From Paenibacillus cremeus (GTDB taxonomy: Bacteria > Bacillota > Bacilli > Paenibacillales > NBRC-103111), in contig NZ_VNJI01000032.1 of the NCBI RefSeq assembly GCF_007786445.1, forward strand, positions 21,199-85,198: 64,000 nt of DNA. The letters run 5' to 3'. Position 1 is the stretch's first letter. Every line of letters begins with the position of its first letter. Positions 16,423-25,780 of this stretch are shown piece by piece. Under the pieces are notes generated by a model. The model saw only the letters and a list, made by a program, of their open reading frames with translations. It was not told where the DNA came from and did not search any database. The translations under genes and the position numbers were made by a program.

Positions 16423-18350
16423 GGCGACACCTCCTCCCGCAGCAGCACGCCCGCGACTTCCAGCGCAGGGTTCTGCTGATCGCTCAAGAAAGGCTCCAGT
16501 GCCAGCCGGACTACGTTTAGCTGCCGACCGTTACGGTCTAATATCTGCAATGCTTGCTTGAGGATCTCCTCGTGTGGAACCGCACACGTAGGAATATCAA
16601 TGTGAAGCGGCGAGACCCTCCGCACAGCAACCTCCGTTAGACCAGCCCCTCCTACTTGATTTTGCGCACATAGCAGCGCTTCCTGAAGCGCCCTTCGCAT
16701 GGCCAGCGTGAGATTCAAATCGACGGCTACATGCCATTGTCCACCCGCTTCCACCCACACCGCCGGGAAGCCAAGCACATCTTCGCCAAGCCCCAGCTGC
16801 GGTGGTCCTTGCAAGGTGGTAAGCGACTTCAAATAAAACCGGCAGCGCTCATCCGCCACTGGATTCAGCTGAATTGGCGTGATCGTCGTTTTCCTGCCTG
16901 AAGTAGACGAGCGCTGAACCAGCTTTTCGTCTAAACATTGCTGCAGTCCCCGGCAAACGCCTTCCGCAAGCGTGCCGCCGGCCCCAATGCCTAAACGCGC
17001 GCCCGAAGGTTTACGCTCCTGAATCAGAGGCCTCGCCAACAGTGCTACATACTGCTCGAGCCCCACTAGTCCGGCTTCTCTTCGAGCCTCTTCATGCGTA
17101 AGCCCGGAGCAGATGCGATCCGGCAGCACCTTTGCCGGCCCCATAGAGCGCGGATTCACCGTCTGCACACGACATTGTGCGAGCGGCAACTGCAGCAGCT
17201 CCCCCTCCTCCCAGACATGAAAAATGCCGGTTTCCGCCGAGGTCAGCCGTTCAAAGAAGGGAAGCAGCGACTCTTGCTCGGCAGTAGGCACACCTATGCT
17301 TCGTTCCAGTACCGTATGCGCATCAAACGGTTCCTCAACCTGAGCATGCCCGCATACGAGCGGATGAGGCAGGAACGTATACCAATTGCTTTCCAGCGTC
17401 TCCAGATTCAGCAGGAACACCGAATGCTTTCGTTCCGGATCCGGCGTGCCTGTCACACTTTTGAACAGCTCAAAAACGATCCCGTTCGCAAGCAGCGCGC
17501 CCGCAGTGCTAGAAAACGAGTGCAGCTGCGGGTCTTTGCGCACCGCCGTCTCATGGATGCGGCGCCACGCCGAGTCCCACGCTTGCTCTCCATCGGGCTG
17601 GACGAGTGGTCCTGCGACTCCCGTTTGGTGGGCAACCACCGAAGGAATGAACCGCTTGTTCGCTTCGCGGCAGGCCGCTTCAATCGCACGCAATTCGTCC
17701 AAATTCCCCTCTTGCGACACATACAAAACCGAATCATACGGCTGAATTGCCTTATGCCACGCGCCTGCTCCACTGAAGCCAAGTTCCTTTATGTACACCC
17801 TCGGATCATGCACCTGCGCATGGGCTTCCAGCGCCTTCAGCCTATCCCGATTCGTCGGCGCCTCACCGGTCAGCAGGAAATCAAAGCACGGCAGTCCCGA
17901 TTCCAGCAGCGCCGACGCCAAGGAAACGAAAAAAGGCCCCGAACCGACCGCCAGCACCCTCGCCTGTCGATAGTGCTCAAACCGGTTTGCGCCTGATCCG
18001 CCATGATGATCGAGAAACTCAATCTGTGATGCATACCTCTCCACGATTCCCGCTGGCAGCTGATGAGGCGGCTCACCGCTAACATCCCGTAAAAATCCGT
18101 TCTGATGCAGCACCGCAGCAATATCGAACACCCTAGTTCGGAAGGGCTCCGGCAGTCCGTCCGTCAATTCACCTAGCGTGTGCGCCCCCGTAAATACCGG
18201 GATCAGCTTCTCAATCCATTGGTCAATTGCATCGCCTTCCATTTTGAACGAGCCTCGATTGTTGCGAAAAAACACCTCGCCCTTCGGGTCCGGAACAACG
18301 AACGTATCCCCATTCAATTTTGGACGCATCGTATCCTTCAGTGTAGCCAT
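16419..18350 (-). CDS. Thiazole-containing bacteriocin maturation protein (E1-like partner)
   Basis: The product has 643 residues and resembles the putative thiazole-containing bacteriocin maturation proteins seen in heterocycloanthracin clusters. The N-terminus (MRPKLNGDTFVVPDPKGEVFFRNNRGSF) looks like a peptide-recognition domain. ARVLAVGSGPFFVSLASALLESGL is a degenerate E1/ThiF nucleotide-binding-like segment. No intact ATP-adenylation motif is obvious, as expected for a scaffold that presents the leader peptide to YcaO. The start has a GGGGGAG leader. It lies between the precursor and the ycaO-like gene. Confidence 0.82.
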   Translation of the reverse strand: MATLKDTMRPKLNGDTFVVPDPKGEVFFRNNRGSFKMEGDAIDQWIEKLIPVFTGAHTLGELTDGLPEPFRTRVFDIAAVLHQNGFLRDVSGEPPHQLPAGIVERYASQIEFLDHHGGSGANRFEHYRQARVLAVGSGPFFVSLASALLESGLPCFDFLLTGEAPTNRDRLKALEAHAQVHDPRVYIKELGFSGAGAWHKAIQPYDSVLYVSQEGNLDELRAIEAACREANKRFIPSVVAHQTGVAGPLVQPDGEQAWDSAWRRIHETAVRKDPQLHSFSSTAGALLANGIVFELFKSVTGTPDPERKHSVFLLNLETLESNWYTFLPHPLVCGHAQVEEPFDAHTVLERSIGVPTAEQESLLPFFERLTSAETGIFHVWEEGELLQLPLAQCRVQTVNPRSMGPAKVLPDRICSGLTHEEARREAGLVGLEQYVALLARPLIQERKPSGARLGIGAGGTLAEGVCRGLQQCLDEKLVQRSSTSGRKTTITPIQLNPVADERCRFYLKSLTTLQGPPQLGLGEDVLGFPAVWVEAGGQWHVAVDLNLTLAMRRALQEALLCAQNQVGGAGLTEVAVRRVSPLHIDIPTCAVPHEEILKQALQILDRNGRQLNVVRLALEPFLSDQQNPALEVAGVLLREEVSP

Positions 18351-18447
18351 TTCACTCCCCCTAAAAGGACATTTCGTAGAAACGGTTCACTGTTATCTTA
18401 TGTACTGGGCTTTGTCCCTCTTGCCTACTTATTTTGGATGGAGCACG

Positions 18448-18485
18448 GCCCCTGCTGCCCGACTGGAAATCGAAGCGGCAGGGGC
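18448..18485 (-). terminator. GC-rich hairpin after the precursor gene, possible attenuator
   Basis: GCCCCTGC (18448-18455) pairs with GCAGGGGC (18478-18485), extending to 11 bp. A T-run follows only on the plus strand. In the direction of the cluster the hairpin lacks a U-tract, which fits partial termination or 3'-end protection of the precursor mRNA. Confidence 0.5.
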
Positions 18486-18507
18486 TTTTTCTCCTAACGC
18501 TTACGAC

Positions 18508-18771
18508 TTAGAAGCAACGGAAGCAGTTAAAGCAGCGGAAGCACTGGAAGAAGCAAGTAAAGCAGTTCACACAACGGAAACAACGGAATCCGCAGCCACC
18601 ACAATGCCCACAACCGCCGCAATGCCCACAGCCGCCGTGTCCACCACAATGTCCTCCGCCATGACCGCATTGACGCGCATCATAAGGAGCTTGATTTTGA
18701 GAAGGGACTACTTCACCTGCCTTAAAGTCGGAAACATTCAGTTTCTGTAACTCATTTTTAAACTCATTCAT
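18508..18771 (-). CDS. Cys-rich TOMM precursor peptide (heterocycloanthracin/sonorensin type)
   Basis: The peptide has 87 residues. A leader of about 34 residues (MNEFKNELQKLNVSDFKAGE...) is free of Cys. The core of about 53 residues has 15 Cys, first in Gly/His-rich triplets (CGHCGGCGH) and then in Phe/Arg-rich triplets (CFRCVNCFT, CFRCFNCFRCF). From the third Cys on, Cys recurs almost every third residue, giving many possible thiazoles. The ATG at 18771 has GGAGG eight bases ahead; a longer upstream frame has no ribosome site. It is first in the cluster, 157 bp before the E1-like gene. No transporter or immunity gene is adjacent. Confidence 0.87.
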   Translation of the reverse strand: MNEFKNELQKLNVSDFKAGEVVPSQNQAPYDARQCGHGGGHCGGHGGCGHCGGCGHCGGCGFRCFRCVNCFTCFFQCFRCFNCFRCF

Positions 18772-19021
18772 TTGTAAAACCTCCGTATTTTTGTTTGGGA
18801 ATAACGCAGGAGATGCGGGACTGGCAAGCAGGACATCCGATCGATCGCGAACCGGTGATCCGTTGTCTATGAGCGACTGCTCTGACCCTCCTCGACAGCA
18901 CATACTATACAATTATGATTTATCCTCCGCGGGTGTTCCGGTTCACAAGCGCCCAGATTGGGCAGCTTTGTCTTTCTTTTGGCGACGATTGGTTGTAAAG
19001 TAAGGGAAGAGGTGACGCCCC
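18772..19021. other. Divergent intergenic region, precursor leader and promoter zone
   Basis: This 250-bp region separates the precursor gene (minus) and the HAM1-like gene (plus) and must hold both promoters. On the minus strand a TATAGT hexamer near 18905 lacks a good -35, so a regulated or alternative sigma factor is possible. I see no operator strong enough to name. Confidence 0.4.
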
Positions 19022-19633
19022 ATGCGGAAGCTGTTATTCGGCACTAGAAATCAAACCCGATTTGCGTTTATAAAAGAAATCGTCAGCGACCTTCCGATCG
19101 AGCTCGTCAGTCTGGCAGAGCAGGGAATCGAGCTGCATGTCCTGGAGGAAGGGAACGATCCGCTGCAAAATGCCCTCGGAAAAGCATTTGCTTACCATCA
19201 AGCGTCCGGTATGCCTACGATGTCGATCGATGCCGGTCTTTACATCGAGAAGTTCCCAGACGACAAACAGCCCGGCGTATACGTGAAACGAATTTATCCG
19301 GACCGCAGAGATGCCGGCGAGGAAGAAATGCTGGCGCACTACATCGAAGAGCTGAACCGCTGCGGCGGTGAGAGCAAAGGCTACTGGAATCAGGGGCTGG
19401 CGTTGGTGCTGTCGGAGAGCGAAATCCTATTTACGACCTATAAAAGAGAGACCCTGTTTACCTCGAAGCGAAGCCTCGAGATGTCGCCGGGGGAGCCGCT
19501 CAATTCGATCCAGATCGATCCGCGAACGGGCAATTATGTGTCCCAGCTGACACTCGAGGAGAAGAAAGCATCCCAGGAGCAGATGGTGAAGCACATCCAT
19601 CAATTCCTTGCTCAGCACTTGGGTACGATTTAA
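19022..19633 (+). CDS. RdgB/HAM1-like non-canonical purine NTP pyrophosphatase homologue
   Basis: The product has 203 residues. The N-terminal LLFGTRNQTRFAFIKEIVSDLP corresponds to the phosphate-binding (T/S)xNxxK region of HAM1 proteins but has Arg where Lys is usual. DPLQNALGKAFAYHQASGMPTMSIDAGLYIE matches the family's A..KA...A....P..ADDSGL motif. HAM1 enzymes hydrolyse dITP/XTP to monophosphates. The family match is clear but the divergent motifs make the substrate uncertain; it may be a paralogue of the canonical gene. The start follows GGGAAGAGGTGACGCCC. It diverges from the peptide cluster. Confidence 0.75.
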   Translation: MRKLLFGTRNQTRFAFIKEIVSDLPIELVSLAEQGIELHVLEEGNDPLQNALGKAFAYHQASGMPTMSIDAGLYIEKFPDDKQPGVYVKRIYPDRRDAGEEEMLAHYIEELNRCGGESKGYWNQGLALVLSESEILFTTYKRETLFTSKRSLEMSPGEPLNSIQIDPRTGNYVSQLTLEEKKASQEQMVKHIHQFLAQHLGTI

Positions 19634-19647
19634 ACCAACACAACGTC

Positions 19648-19687
19648 AAAAAAAGGCCGCCCCTCATCTCTGAATGAAGGACGGCCT
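19648..19687. terminator. Terminator between HAM1-like and binding-protein genes
   Basis: AGGCCG (19654-19659) pairs with CGGCCT (19682-19687), with inner TCAT/ATGA pairing. A seven-T run follows on the minus strand, so it chiefly ends the binding-protein transcript. Confidence 0.7.
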
Positions 19688-19718
19688 AGTTCTTGTTTAC
19701 CGAAGGATTTGCTCTCGT

Positions 19719-21068
19719 TTACTTCTTCTTCTCTTCCTCGACGTTCTTGATAACGCGTTCCTGCGCATCTTTGAGCGCGGTGTTCACGTCCTTTTTGCCC
19801 AGCGCCATATTCTTCTGCTCATCGCGGATAATACTCGACGCCTTGGAGCCGTAGATCGACGATTTTTGTGCTGGCGTTTGCTTGGTTAAGAAAATGTTTT
19901 GCACCTTTTTGCCGTTGTAGCTGGAGAAATTTTTCGCATAGTTGGCTTGGATCGCCTTATCAGGAATGGCACTGATGCGACCGTTAGCGCTGACAATCAT
20001 TTGCGTTTCTTTGGAGACGGTCTCGAGCAGCACCTTGAATGCTTCTTCCTTATGCTTACTCGTCTTCGAAATAAAGGTCATATGCGAGTCCACGGTACGC
20101 CCATTGCCCAGCTTATCCTGGAAGTTCGGCAGCGCCGCAATATCCCAGTTCGTGAAGCCTCCCTTGGCAGCCTCCTCCAGCGGAGCGGCAGCATCATTCG
20201 ACCATTCCAGGAACATCGCTACGTTCTGATCCTTCAGGAAGCCGTTGCGGCCCCAGTTGAACTTGTCGCCCGGACCGATTTGGCCTGGTATGTCATACAC
20301 CTGCTTCATGAAGTCGAATACGCGCTTGTATTCCGGCAGATCGAGCGTCGGCTTATCATTGGCCAGAACGGCCGGAACTCCTAATTGCCCGGCGATCGTA
20401 TCGGCATAGTTCGGTTCAAAGCCGATATACTGAATCCCGTTCTCGGTGCGGTTGATTTTCTTCGCAATCGGCAGAATATCCTCAAAGCTCATAATATCCT
20501 TCGGATACGGAAGACCGAATTTATCAAAAATATCCTTGTTGTAAAGCATCATCCCGTAGTTCAGGGAAAACGGAATCGAGTACAGCTCGCCTTTATCGCC
20601 CGCCTGGCGGATACGCTCCATAATCGGCTGATCGTAAATGGACAAGTCCACATTATATTTTTTCACGTACTCATTCAAGTCCTGCATAACATCCAACTGC
20701 TTCAATAAAGCGAAGTAGCCGTTGCTGGCAAAAATAAGGTCCGGCGTATTGCCTGCCGCAACGAGGTCTTCCAGTTCTTGACCTTGGGTCGGCTTAATGT
20801 ACTGCAGCGTAATGTTCGGGTACTTCTTCTTCACCGGCTCAACAAAATATTTTTGGAAATCGCTTTCCGTAAAGCCGACACTCTTGTGGTTGGTAATGGT
20901 TAACGTAACCGGCTCGTTCGATGCTGGCGGAGGAGTTGCCTTGGTTTCTTCCGCTTTGGGCGCTTCTTTCGGTGCCGCTCCCTGAGTTCCTTGCCCGCTG
21001 CTGCATGCTGTAAGTGAAGCTAATACCAACGCTGACGCCAAAATCGAGATCCCTGTTTTCTTTAGCAT
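19719..21068 (-). CDS. Extracellular sugar-binding lipoprotein (ABC importer component)
   Basis: The product has 449 residues. It has a lipoprotein signal peptide with lipobox LTAC and a Ser/Gly-rich linker. A family 1 solute-binding fold follows (TLTITNHKSVGFTESDFQKY, AAGNTPDLIFASNGYFALL, MMLYNKDIFDKFGLPYPKD). It would capture an oligosaccharide outside the membrane. It follows the LacI gene by 40 bp with AAAGGGGTAAGG before the ATG, so the two form a unit. No permease or ATPase genes accompany it, which makes it an orphan that must use components encoded elsewhere or act as a sensor. Confidence 0.88.
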   Translation of the reverse strand: MLKKTGISILASALVLASLTACSSGQGTQGAAPKEAPKAEETKATPPPASNEPVTLTITNHKSVGFTESDFQKYFVEPVKKKYPNITLQYIKPTQGQELEDLVAAGNTPDLIFASNGYFALLKQLDVMQDLNEYVKKYNVDLSIYDQPIMERIRQAGDKGELYSIPFSLNYGMMLYNKDIFDKFGLPYPKDIMSFEDILPIAKKINRTENGIQYIGFEPNYADTIAGQLGVPAVLANDKPTLDLPEYKRVFDFMKQVYDIPGQIGPGDKFNWGRNGFLKDQNVAMFLEWSNDAAAPLEEAAKGGFTNWDIAALPNFQDKLGNGRTVDSHMTFISKTSKHKEEAFKVLLETVSKETQMIVSANGRISAIPDKAIQANYAKNFSSYNGKKVQNIFLTKQTPAQKSSIYGSKASSIIRDEQKNMALGKKDVNTALKDAQERVIKNVEEEKKK

Positions 21069-21108
21069 TGTACCTTACCCCTTTGTCATGTGATTAGAAA
21101 ATGAATGA

Positions 21109-22134
21109 TTAGCTGCATGCCGGTCCCGTCGTGCCTCTGACGATCAACCGTGGATGATATTGGGTTTGTTTCGTGCCGAACTCGAGCTTCTGAATCAGAC
21201 GGTTCAAGATATGTACTGCGTCCTGTCCCATCGCTTCTTTCTCCGTATGTATGGTGGTTAGCGGTGGGGTGCAGTAGTTGGCCGCATCGATGTTGTCCGA
21301 ACCGACCACAGAAATATCGTCTGGCACGCGCATGCCCTGCTCAAGCATGACCCGCATAGCGCCCAGCGCCAGCATATCGTTTGTTGCAAAAATCGCCGTC
21401 GGCTTGTTGAAACGTGTCTGGGAACGTTCCCACATTGCTTTTAATGCGTCCCTACCAGCTTCAAAAGTCGAGGTTTGCGAGAAAAACAGATGCTCTTGCG
21501 GAATTTCACAGCCTAATTCTTTCATCCGCTCATAAAAGCCTGCATAACGCAAATAATGGCTTCGATGCTCCTGCGGTCCTGCTATGATGCCGATCCTCCG
21601 ATGCCCCAGCTCATATAAGTGATCGGCTGCCATTCTGCCGCCTGCGAGATCATCGTTGACCAGCTGGATCACCTGGCTGTTCTCTGCCGTACCGTTCACC
21701 ATCAGATACGGGATGTTGAACTTATCGATATGCCCGATCATCTCTTGGCTTAACCGGCTGATCAGAATTAGCCCGTCCACTCGCTTTTCCAGCATGTAAT
21801 CCGCCGAGCGAAGCGACATTTCCTTGTCTGTGGACACGAATACCGAGTAATTGAGCTGCTCCGCTGCGGAGAGAATCGCGTCCAATATTTTCCCGTAGAT
21901 CGGATGGGATACAATCGGATAGTCCTTCCGGTAAATAATAATGCCGATGTTGTAGGTTCGCTGCGAGACCATGGCTCTAGCCACAGCATTCGGCTTGTAC
22001 TGCAAATGCTCAATGGCGTGCTCCACCTTCTTGCGCGTCTCCGGACTAATGTATCCGTTGCCCGAAATAACACGAGATACAGTAGACTTGGAAACCCCGG
22101 CGAATCTCGCGATGTCAATAATCGTATGGTTCAG
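21109..22134 (-). CDS. LacI-family transcriptional regulator (CTG start)
   Basis: The product has 341 residues. Residues 1-60 hold the LacI helix-turn-helix (TIIDIARFAGVSKSTVSRV, SGNGYISPETRKKV) and the hinge, followed by a periplasmic-binding-like effector domain (GLILISRLSQ, NDDLAGGRMAADHLYELGHRRIGIIAGP, VVGSDNIDAA). No ATG, GTG or TTG in frame can give the full DNA-binding domain. A CTG at 22134, five bases after GGAGGTG, fits exactly; starting at the first ATG (22026) would delete the helix-turn-helix. It is upstream of and probably cotranscribed with the sugar-binding lipoprotein. A box at 22176-22190 suggests autoregulation. Confidence 0.88.
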   Translation of the reverse strand: MNHTIIDIARFAGVSKSTVSRVISGNGYISPETRKKVEHAIEHLQYKPNAVARAMVSQRTYNIGIIIYRKDYPIVSHPIYGKILDAILSAAEQLNYSVFVSTDKEMSLRSADYMLEKRVDGLILISRLSQEMIGHIDKFNIPYLMVNGTAENSQVIQLVNDDLAGGRMAADHLYELGHRRIGIIAGPQEHRSHYLRYAGFYERMKELGCEIPQEHLFFSQTSTFEAGRDALKAMWERSQTRFNKPTAIFATNDMLALGAMRVMLEQGMRVPDDISVVGSDNIDAANYCTPPLTTIHTEKEAMGQDAVHILNRLIQKLEFGTKQTQYHPRLIVRGTTGPACS

Positions 22135-22175
22135 AGGTGCACCTCCAGGGGAAAATGGTAAAAGCGTCCAAACGA

Positions 22176-22233
22176 GGTAAGCGCTTTCCCTTTGAATATT
22201 ATCAATATACTATAGCCGCTCCTTTTTTGACAA
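22176..22233 (-). promoter_or_regulatory. lacI-type promoter with downstream AAGCGCTT operator
   Basis: On the minus strand TTGTCA (22228-22233), an 18-bp spacer and TATATT (22204-22209) form a promoter. GGGAAAGCGCTTACC (22176-22190) lies downstream of the -10, where a bound LacI-family protein or CcpA would block transcription. Confidence 0.6.
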
Positions 22234-22289
22234 CCACTCTTTTCAACATTTACCAAATCTAAATGTTGAGGCTGGGACATCACACGGGC

Positions 22290-22610
22290 GCACGTGCTCA
22301 GCAGCGTTCTCCAATGCGGGTTTCACGCTTTGCACGCGGAGCTCGGGGCTCGGCGGCGCGCTCCAATGCGGGTTTCCCGCTTTGCACGGAGCGCCAGGGC
22401 TCGGCGGCGCTCTCCAATGCGGGTTTCACGCTTTGCACACGGGCGCACGGGCTCGGCGGCGCGCTCCAATGCGGGTTTCCCGCTTTGCACGACGCGGCGC
22501 ACGGGCTCGGCGGCACTCTACAAAGCGGGTTTCCCGCTTTGCACTCGGCGCACGGGTTCGGCGGCATTCTCCAATGCGTGTTTCCCGCTTTGCACGCGGC
22601 GCACTGGCGC
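22290..22610. repeat. Six-unit tandem repeat array, period 51-54 bp
   Basis: Units marked by CTCCAATGCGGGTTT (or a close variant) start at 22309, 22361, 22412, 22464, 22518 and 22569. Each carries the small inverted repeat GCGGG-TTT-CCCGC followed by TTTGCAC, and most end in GCGCACGGGCTCGGCGGC. Two diverged units with the same period lie at 9.29-9.38 kb. Confidence 0.9.
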
Positions 22611-22667
22611 CTCCCTCGCCTTGGATACTTGCGCATAGCCGTAGCCGTACATATCGACGAAATGATC

Positions 22668-22692
22668 AAAAAAGGGGCTGCAATCAGCCCCT
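22668..22692 (-). terminator. Terminator after the amylase gene
   Basis: On the minus strand AGGGGCTG and CAGCCCCT form an 8-bp stem with a 4-nt loop followed by six Ts. Confidence 0.85.
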
Positions 22693-22705
22693 CCCCAGTG
22701 TCGCT

Positions 22706-24763
<2,058 letters not shown>

Positions 24764-24835
24764 TTATGCTTTTCCTAGCACAATACACCTATGTAAAAGC
24801 TGCAGCTCACCTCCCACAAATCCCATATATTGGTT

Positions 24836-24862
24836 TTGTTAGCGCTTTCTTTATTGATTATA
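24836..24862 (-). promoter_or_regulatory. Amylase promoter with cre/LacI-type box
   Basis: On the minus strand TATAAT (24857-24862) is followed six bases later by AGAAAGCGCTAACA (24837-24850), a close match to cre and to the box upstream of lacI. No good -35 is visible. Binding there would repress the amylase gene. Confidence 0.6.
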
Positions 24863-24940
24863 ATCTTCCCCAGCCTCTTCGCTCCAGTCACAGAACTGTC
24901 GTGAAATGATACGAAACTGTGCTAATATCCCGCCCCAAAA

Positions 24941-24976
24941 AGAAATGAGGGCAGAGCTTCTATCGCTCCCCCTCAT
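24941..24976 (-). terminator. Terminator after the DUF421 gene
   Basis: ATGAGGG (24945-24951) and CCCTCAT (24970-24976) pair around an AGAGC/GCT inner stem. On the minus strand a T-rich stretch (TTTCTTTTT) follows. Confidence 0.6.
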
Positions 24977-25040
24977 ACCCTAACAGCCAATGTAAGCTCC
25001 TCAATTGTAATTTCCCTTGTCGCAATGCGAAAACGCTCCC

Positions 25041-25751
25041 CTACTCCTGATCAATCGGATGCCGGATGTTGTCCCAATACAGATCACAGAACAGCTTCCC
25101 GTTCGGTCGCATGACCGCATAGCTTACTTGTTCCGCTGTGACACCCCGCAGCTGCAGCTGCTTCGAGAGCCATGCGGTGGAGACGCCCGAGAGCTCCAGA
25201 TTGTTCTTTATGATTTGGCCGTCCATAATGAGCTCAATCGGAAACTGGCTCTGTGCCGGACTGGGCAGGTTGAAATCCTTACGCATCAGCGCCCTGTATT
25301 GCGGCTTCTTGAGCACCGACAGCTTTCCATTAAGCTCCAGCACGGCATACTCCACTTCCTCCGGGTCAAAAATATCTTTTTCCCGCAGCTCCTGATTGAG
25401 CGTATCGAGCGTAATTTGAATTTTCTTTAAATTCTGCTCCAAAATTTTGCCGTTCTCGATGACTACGGTCGGCTTGCCTGCCAGCCATTTGCGAATTTTG
25501 CGGCTTTTAAGGGAAATAAATGCGACAATATAGGCGATCCCGCTGAAGCTGAGAAAAGAGACTGCCAAATGCCACGTTTTCATCGAGGTGTTGAAAGCGA
25601 TATTGCCCGTGATCGCCCCCAGCGTGATCGAAGCGACAAAATCATAGTAAGTCATCCGCGCAATCGTATGCTTGCCCAGCACCTTCGTAATCACCATAAT
25701 GAGCGCGAAGGCAATGAACGCCCGGATAATCGTATCCCAAACGATACCCAC
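25041..25751 (-). CDS. DUF421/YetF-family membrane protein
   Basis: The product has 236 residues. The N-terminal part has three hydrophobic segments (FIAFALIMVITKVLG, YYDFVASITLGAITG, LSFSGIAYIVAFISL). A cytoplasmic part then holds the repeated VVIENGKI / LIMDGQIIKNNL segments typical of YetF-family (DUF421) proteins. Members are common in sporeformers, often linked to germination or stress; the molecular role is unknown. It starts with GTG eight bases after AGGAGG and lies 29 bp after the MFS gene, probably cotranscribed. Confidence 0.85.
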   Translation of the reverse strand: MGIVWDTIIRAFIAFALIMVITKVLGKHTIARMTYYDFVASITLGAITGNIAFNTSMKTWHLAVSFLSFSGIAYIVAFISLKSRKIRKWLAGKPTVVIENGKILEQNLKKIQITLDTLNQELREKDIFDPEEVEYAVLELNGKLSVLKKPQYRALMRKDFNLPSPAQSQFPIELIMDGQIIKNNLELSGVSTAWLSKQLQLRGVTAEQVSYAVMRPNGKLFCDLYWDNIRHPIDQE

Positions 25752-25780
25752 CTAACCCACCTCCTACCAGTTAGTATGGG

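Larger units (their letters stand above)
22240..22705. other. Gene-free stretch occupied by a repeat array
   Basis: About 470 bp between the lacI promoter and the amylase stop hold a six-unit repeat array and the amylase terminator. Several long overlapping frames on both strands exist only because the repeat lacks stops; they are Cys/Arg/Ala-rich, have no ribosome sites and are not called as genes. Confidence 0.65.

Noticed and set aside
17094..17996. 300-codon plus-strand frame inside the TOMM E1-like gene
   Set aside because: It is antisense to a well-supported gene and is Arg/His/Gln-rich, as is typical of shadow frames.
18448..18490. Plus-strand terminator
   Set aside because: The hairpin plus TTTTT fits a plus-strand terminator by sequence, but no plus-strand gene precedes it; a role in the precursor transcript is more sensible.
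22290..22610. CRISPR array
   Set aside because: The period and short dyad superficially resemble one, but the spacers are themselves similar between units, and no cas gene is near.
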